Below, piece after piece: positions 4,535 to 5,993 of a stretch of DNA of 5,993 nucleotides (its first letter is position 1; every line of letters begins with the position of its first letter). Position numbers and translations under genes: made by a program. Origin of the DNA: Candidatus Woesearchaeota archaeon (GTDB lineage: Archaea; Nanobdellota; Nanobdellia; Woesearchaeales; UBA11576); NCBI GenBank assembly GCA_019322385.1, contig JAHWIS010000111.1:1-5993 (forward strand), read 5' to 3'. The notes below the pieces were generated by a model, which made no database searches, was not told the origin of the DNA, and was given only the letters and a program-made list of their open reading frames with translations.

Positions 4535-5993
4535 TTATTTTATCCCAAGCTCTTTCTCTTTTTCTGCTATCTTGAGCGTTGTCTTGACAACAGTGTCTGG
4601 GTTAAGCGACATCGAGTGGATTCCTGCCTCTACCAGGAACTGTGCAAAGTCTGGGAAGTCGCTTGGCGCCTGTCCGCAGATGCCGATGTATTTGCCTTTG
4701 CTGTTAGCGACCTCTATGACCTTCTTGATCAGGTTCTTTACTGCAGCGTTCCGTTCATCATAGATAGATGATACAAGCTCTGAATCCCTGTCCAGTCCAA
4801 GTGTCAATTGTGTAAGGTCATTCGAGCCGATGCTGAAGCCATCAAATATCTCCAAAAACTCTTCTGCGAGTATGACATTTGCAGGTATCTCGCACATGCA
4901 CATCACTTCTAGGCTGTTCTCTCCTTTCTTGAGCCCGTTCTTCTCCATCTCCGCAATAACTTTCTTGCCTTCATCAACTGTCCTGCAGAACGGCACCATT
5001 ACTTTCAGGTTTGTCAGTCCCATCTCGTTCCTGACCTTCAGTATTGCCTTGCACTCCAATCCGAATGCTTCCCTGAAAGCTGGAGAATAGTATCTTGAAG
5101 CGCCCCTGAAACCTATCATAGGGTTGTCTTCTTTTGGTTCGAAGAACGTCCCTCCGATAAGGTTTGCGTATTCATTGCTCTTGAAATCCGAGAATCGTAG
5201 GATCACGTCTTTTGGATAGAATGCTGCTGCTATCCTTGCGATGCCCATCGCGAGCTTGTCGACATAGTACTGCACCTTGTCTTTATAGCCTTTGGTCAGC
5301 TCTGCAATCTGCTTCTGCACCTTCTTGTCTGTGACTCTCTTCGGCTGGAGCAATGCCTGCGGATGTATCTTGATGAAAGAGTTGATTATGAACTCCTCCC
5401 TAGCAAGGCCGACGCCTTTGTTCGGTAGGAAGCTGAAGTCAAATGCACCTTCAGGGTTCCCTACATTCATCATGATCTTTGTCTTTGTCTCTGGCACGGA
5501 TTTCAGGTCTGTCTTCTCAATCTCAAACTTGAGCGCACCATCATACACATACCCGTCATCCCCTTGCGAGCAGTCGACAGTGATCTTCTTGTCGCTCTTG
5601 ATCTCTTCTGTAGAGTTCTGCGTGCCCACGACGCAGGGTATGCCGAGTTCTCTTGATATGATAGCTGCGTGGCACGTCCTTCCGCCCCGGTTCGTGACGA
5701 TTGCAGCTGCAATCTTCATTATAGGCTCCCAGTCAGGGTCTGTCATGTCAGTAACCAGGACCTGCCCTTTCTTGAAGTCGCTGATATTATGGACCTCTTT
5801 TATCACATTTGCTTCGCCAGCGCCTATCTTCTCTCCAACGCTCTTTCCCTTGACAAGCACTTTCCCTTTTTCCTTGAGCTTGTATTCCTCGATCGTTGTC
5901 TTGTCTTTCTGGCTCTGGACTGTCTCTGGCCGTGCCTGCACAATGAACAGCTCGCCGGTCTCGCCATCCTTTGCCCATTCCATGTCCATCGGC
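4535..5993 (-). CDS. ppsA: Phosphoenolpyruvate synthase, C-terminal part (N-terminus beyond window)
   Basis: Pyruvate, water dikinase: pyruvate + ATP + H2O gives PEP + AMP + Pi, the entry to gluconeogenesis (reversible in some archaea). About 485 of the usual ~790-820 residues are present. The first visible residues, PMDMEWAKDG...LFIVQARPETV, are the internal end of the ATP-grasp domain, so the Met at 5989 is not the start. Numbering from it, the swivelling domain carries the phosphohistidine motif GGRTCHAAI (102-110, H107). The TIM-barrel PEP/pyruvate domain follows with KGVGLAREEF (191-200), GFRGASRYYSPAFREAF (293-309), MVPFCRTVDE (331-340), CEIPANV (366-372), GSNDLTQLTLGLDRD (388-402) and the catalytic-cysteine motif GICGQAPSD (436-444, C438). 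The end, TAA at 4535-4537, is natural. All catalytic landmarks in this part are intact. PPDK is less likely because the junction and end match PEP synthase. T tracts after the stop separate it from hypA. Confidence 0.95.
   Translation of the reverse strand, partial: PMDMEWAKDGETGELFIVQARPETVQSQKDKTTIEEYKLKEKGKVLVKGKSVGEKIGAGEANVIKEVHNISDFKKGQVLVTDMTDPDWEPIMKIAAAIVTNRGGRTCHAAIISRELGIPCVVGTQNSTEEIKSDKKITVDCSQGDDGYVYDGALKFEIEKTDLKSVPETKTKIMMNVGNPEGAFDFSFLPNKGVGLAREEFIINSFIKIHPQALLQPKRVTDKKVQKQIAELTKGYKDKVQYYVDKLAMGIARIAAAFYPKDVILRFSDFKSNEYANLIGGTFFEPKEDNPMIGFRGASRYYSPAFREAFGLECKAILKVRNEMGLTNLKVMVPFCRTVDEGKKVIAEMEKNGLKKGENSLEVMCMCEIPANVILAEEFLEIFDGFSIGSNDLTQLTLGLDRDSELVSSIYDERNAAVKNLIKKVIEVANSKGKYIGICGQAPSDFPDFAQFLVEAGIHSMSLNPDTVVKTTLKIAEKEKELGIK

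Noticed and set aside
5787..5989. A short protein or gene start at the ATG 5987-5989
   Set aside because: The codon before this Met is in frame and continues the PEP synthase motif PMDMEWAKDG, so it is internal to a gene that runs off the window.

Overview
The window reads as archaeal. All supported genes lie on the minus strand, so transcription runs from high to low coordinates. The evidence for Archaea is an archaeal-type TATA box (TTTATATA) with an A-rich BRE-like stretch about 26 nt before a start codon, GTGA-type ribosome sites, oligo-T termination tracts, and a hydrogenase operon with the same subunit order (beta-gamma-delta-alpha) as the Pyrococcus/Thermococcus sulfhydrogenases. The compact proteins and the very lysine-rich extension would fit a DPANN-type lineage (for example Woesearchaeota or relatives), but that placement is inference and could be wrong.

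Layout in the direction of transcription. (1) 5993-4535: the C-terminal ~60% of phosphoenolpyruvate synthase (ppsA), cut by the window edge. (2) 4534-4397: an intergenic stretch with T-rich terminator tracts for ppsA followed by the promoter of the next operon. (3) 4396-4073: hypA, a nickel metallochaperone, probably read from a leaderless or nearly leaderless mRNA. (4) 4072-3933: a 140-nt gap holding a GC-rich foldable element closed by a perfect 12-bp inverted repeat. (5) 3932-1: hydB, hydG, hydD and hydA, separated by 10, 4 and 4 nt. hydA is cut by the window start.

Together hydB-G-D-A encode a cytosolic group 3b [NiFe] hydrogenase (NAD(P)-linked sulfhydrogenase). HydA carries the NiFe site, HydD the Fe-S relay of the small subunit, HydG the FAD, NAD(P) and [2Fe-2S] module, and HydB two [4Fe-4S] clusters. 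HypA, encoded first, would supply nickel for maturing HydA. No other hyp genes are visible here. PEP synthase feeds pyruvate-derived carbon into gluconeogenesis and appears to be a separate transcription unit.

The most unusual feature is in HydD. After a complete, family-length small-subunit domain (~250 residues) the frame continues into a 134-residue, histone-H1-like tail of about 61% lysine with one acidic residue. The tail ends 4 nt before the hydA start codon. The second most unusual feature is the structured element between hypA and hydB, which also carries an in-frame upstream ATG that would give HydB a cysteine-rich 29-residue extension.
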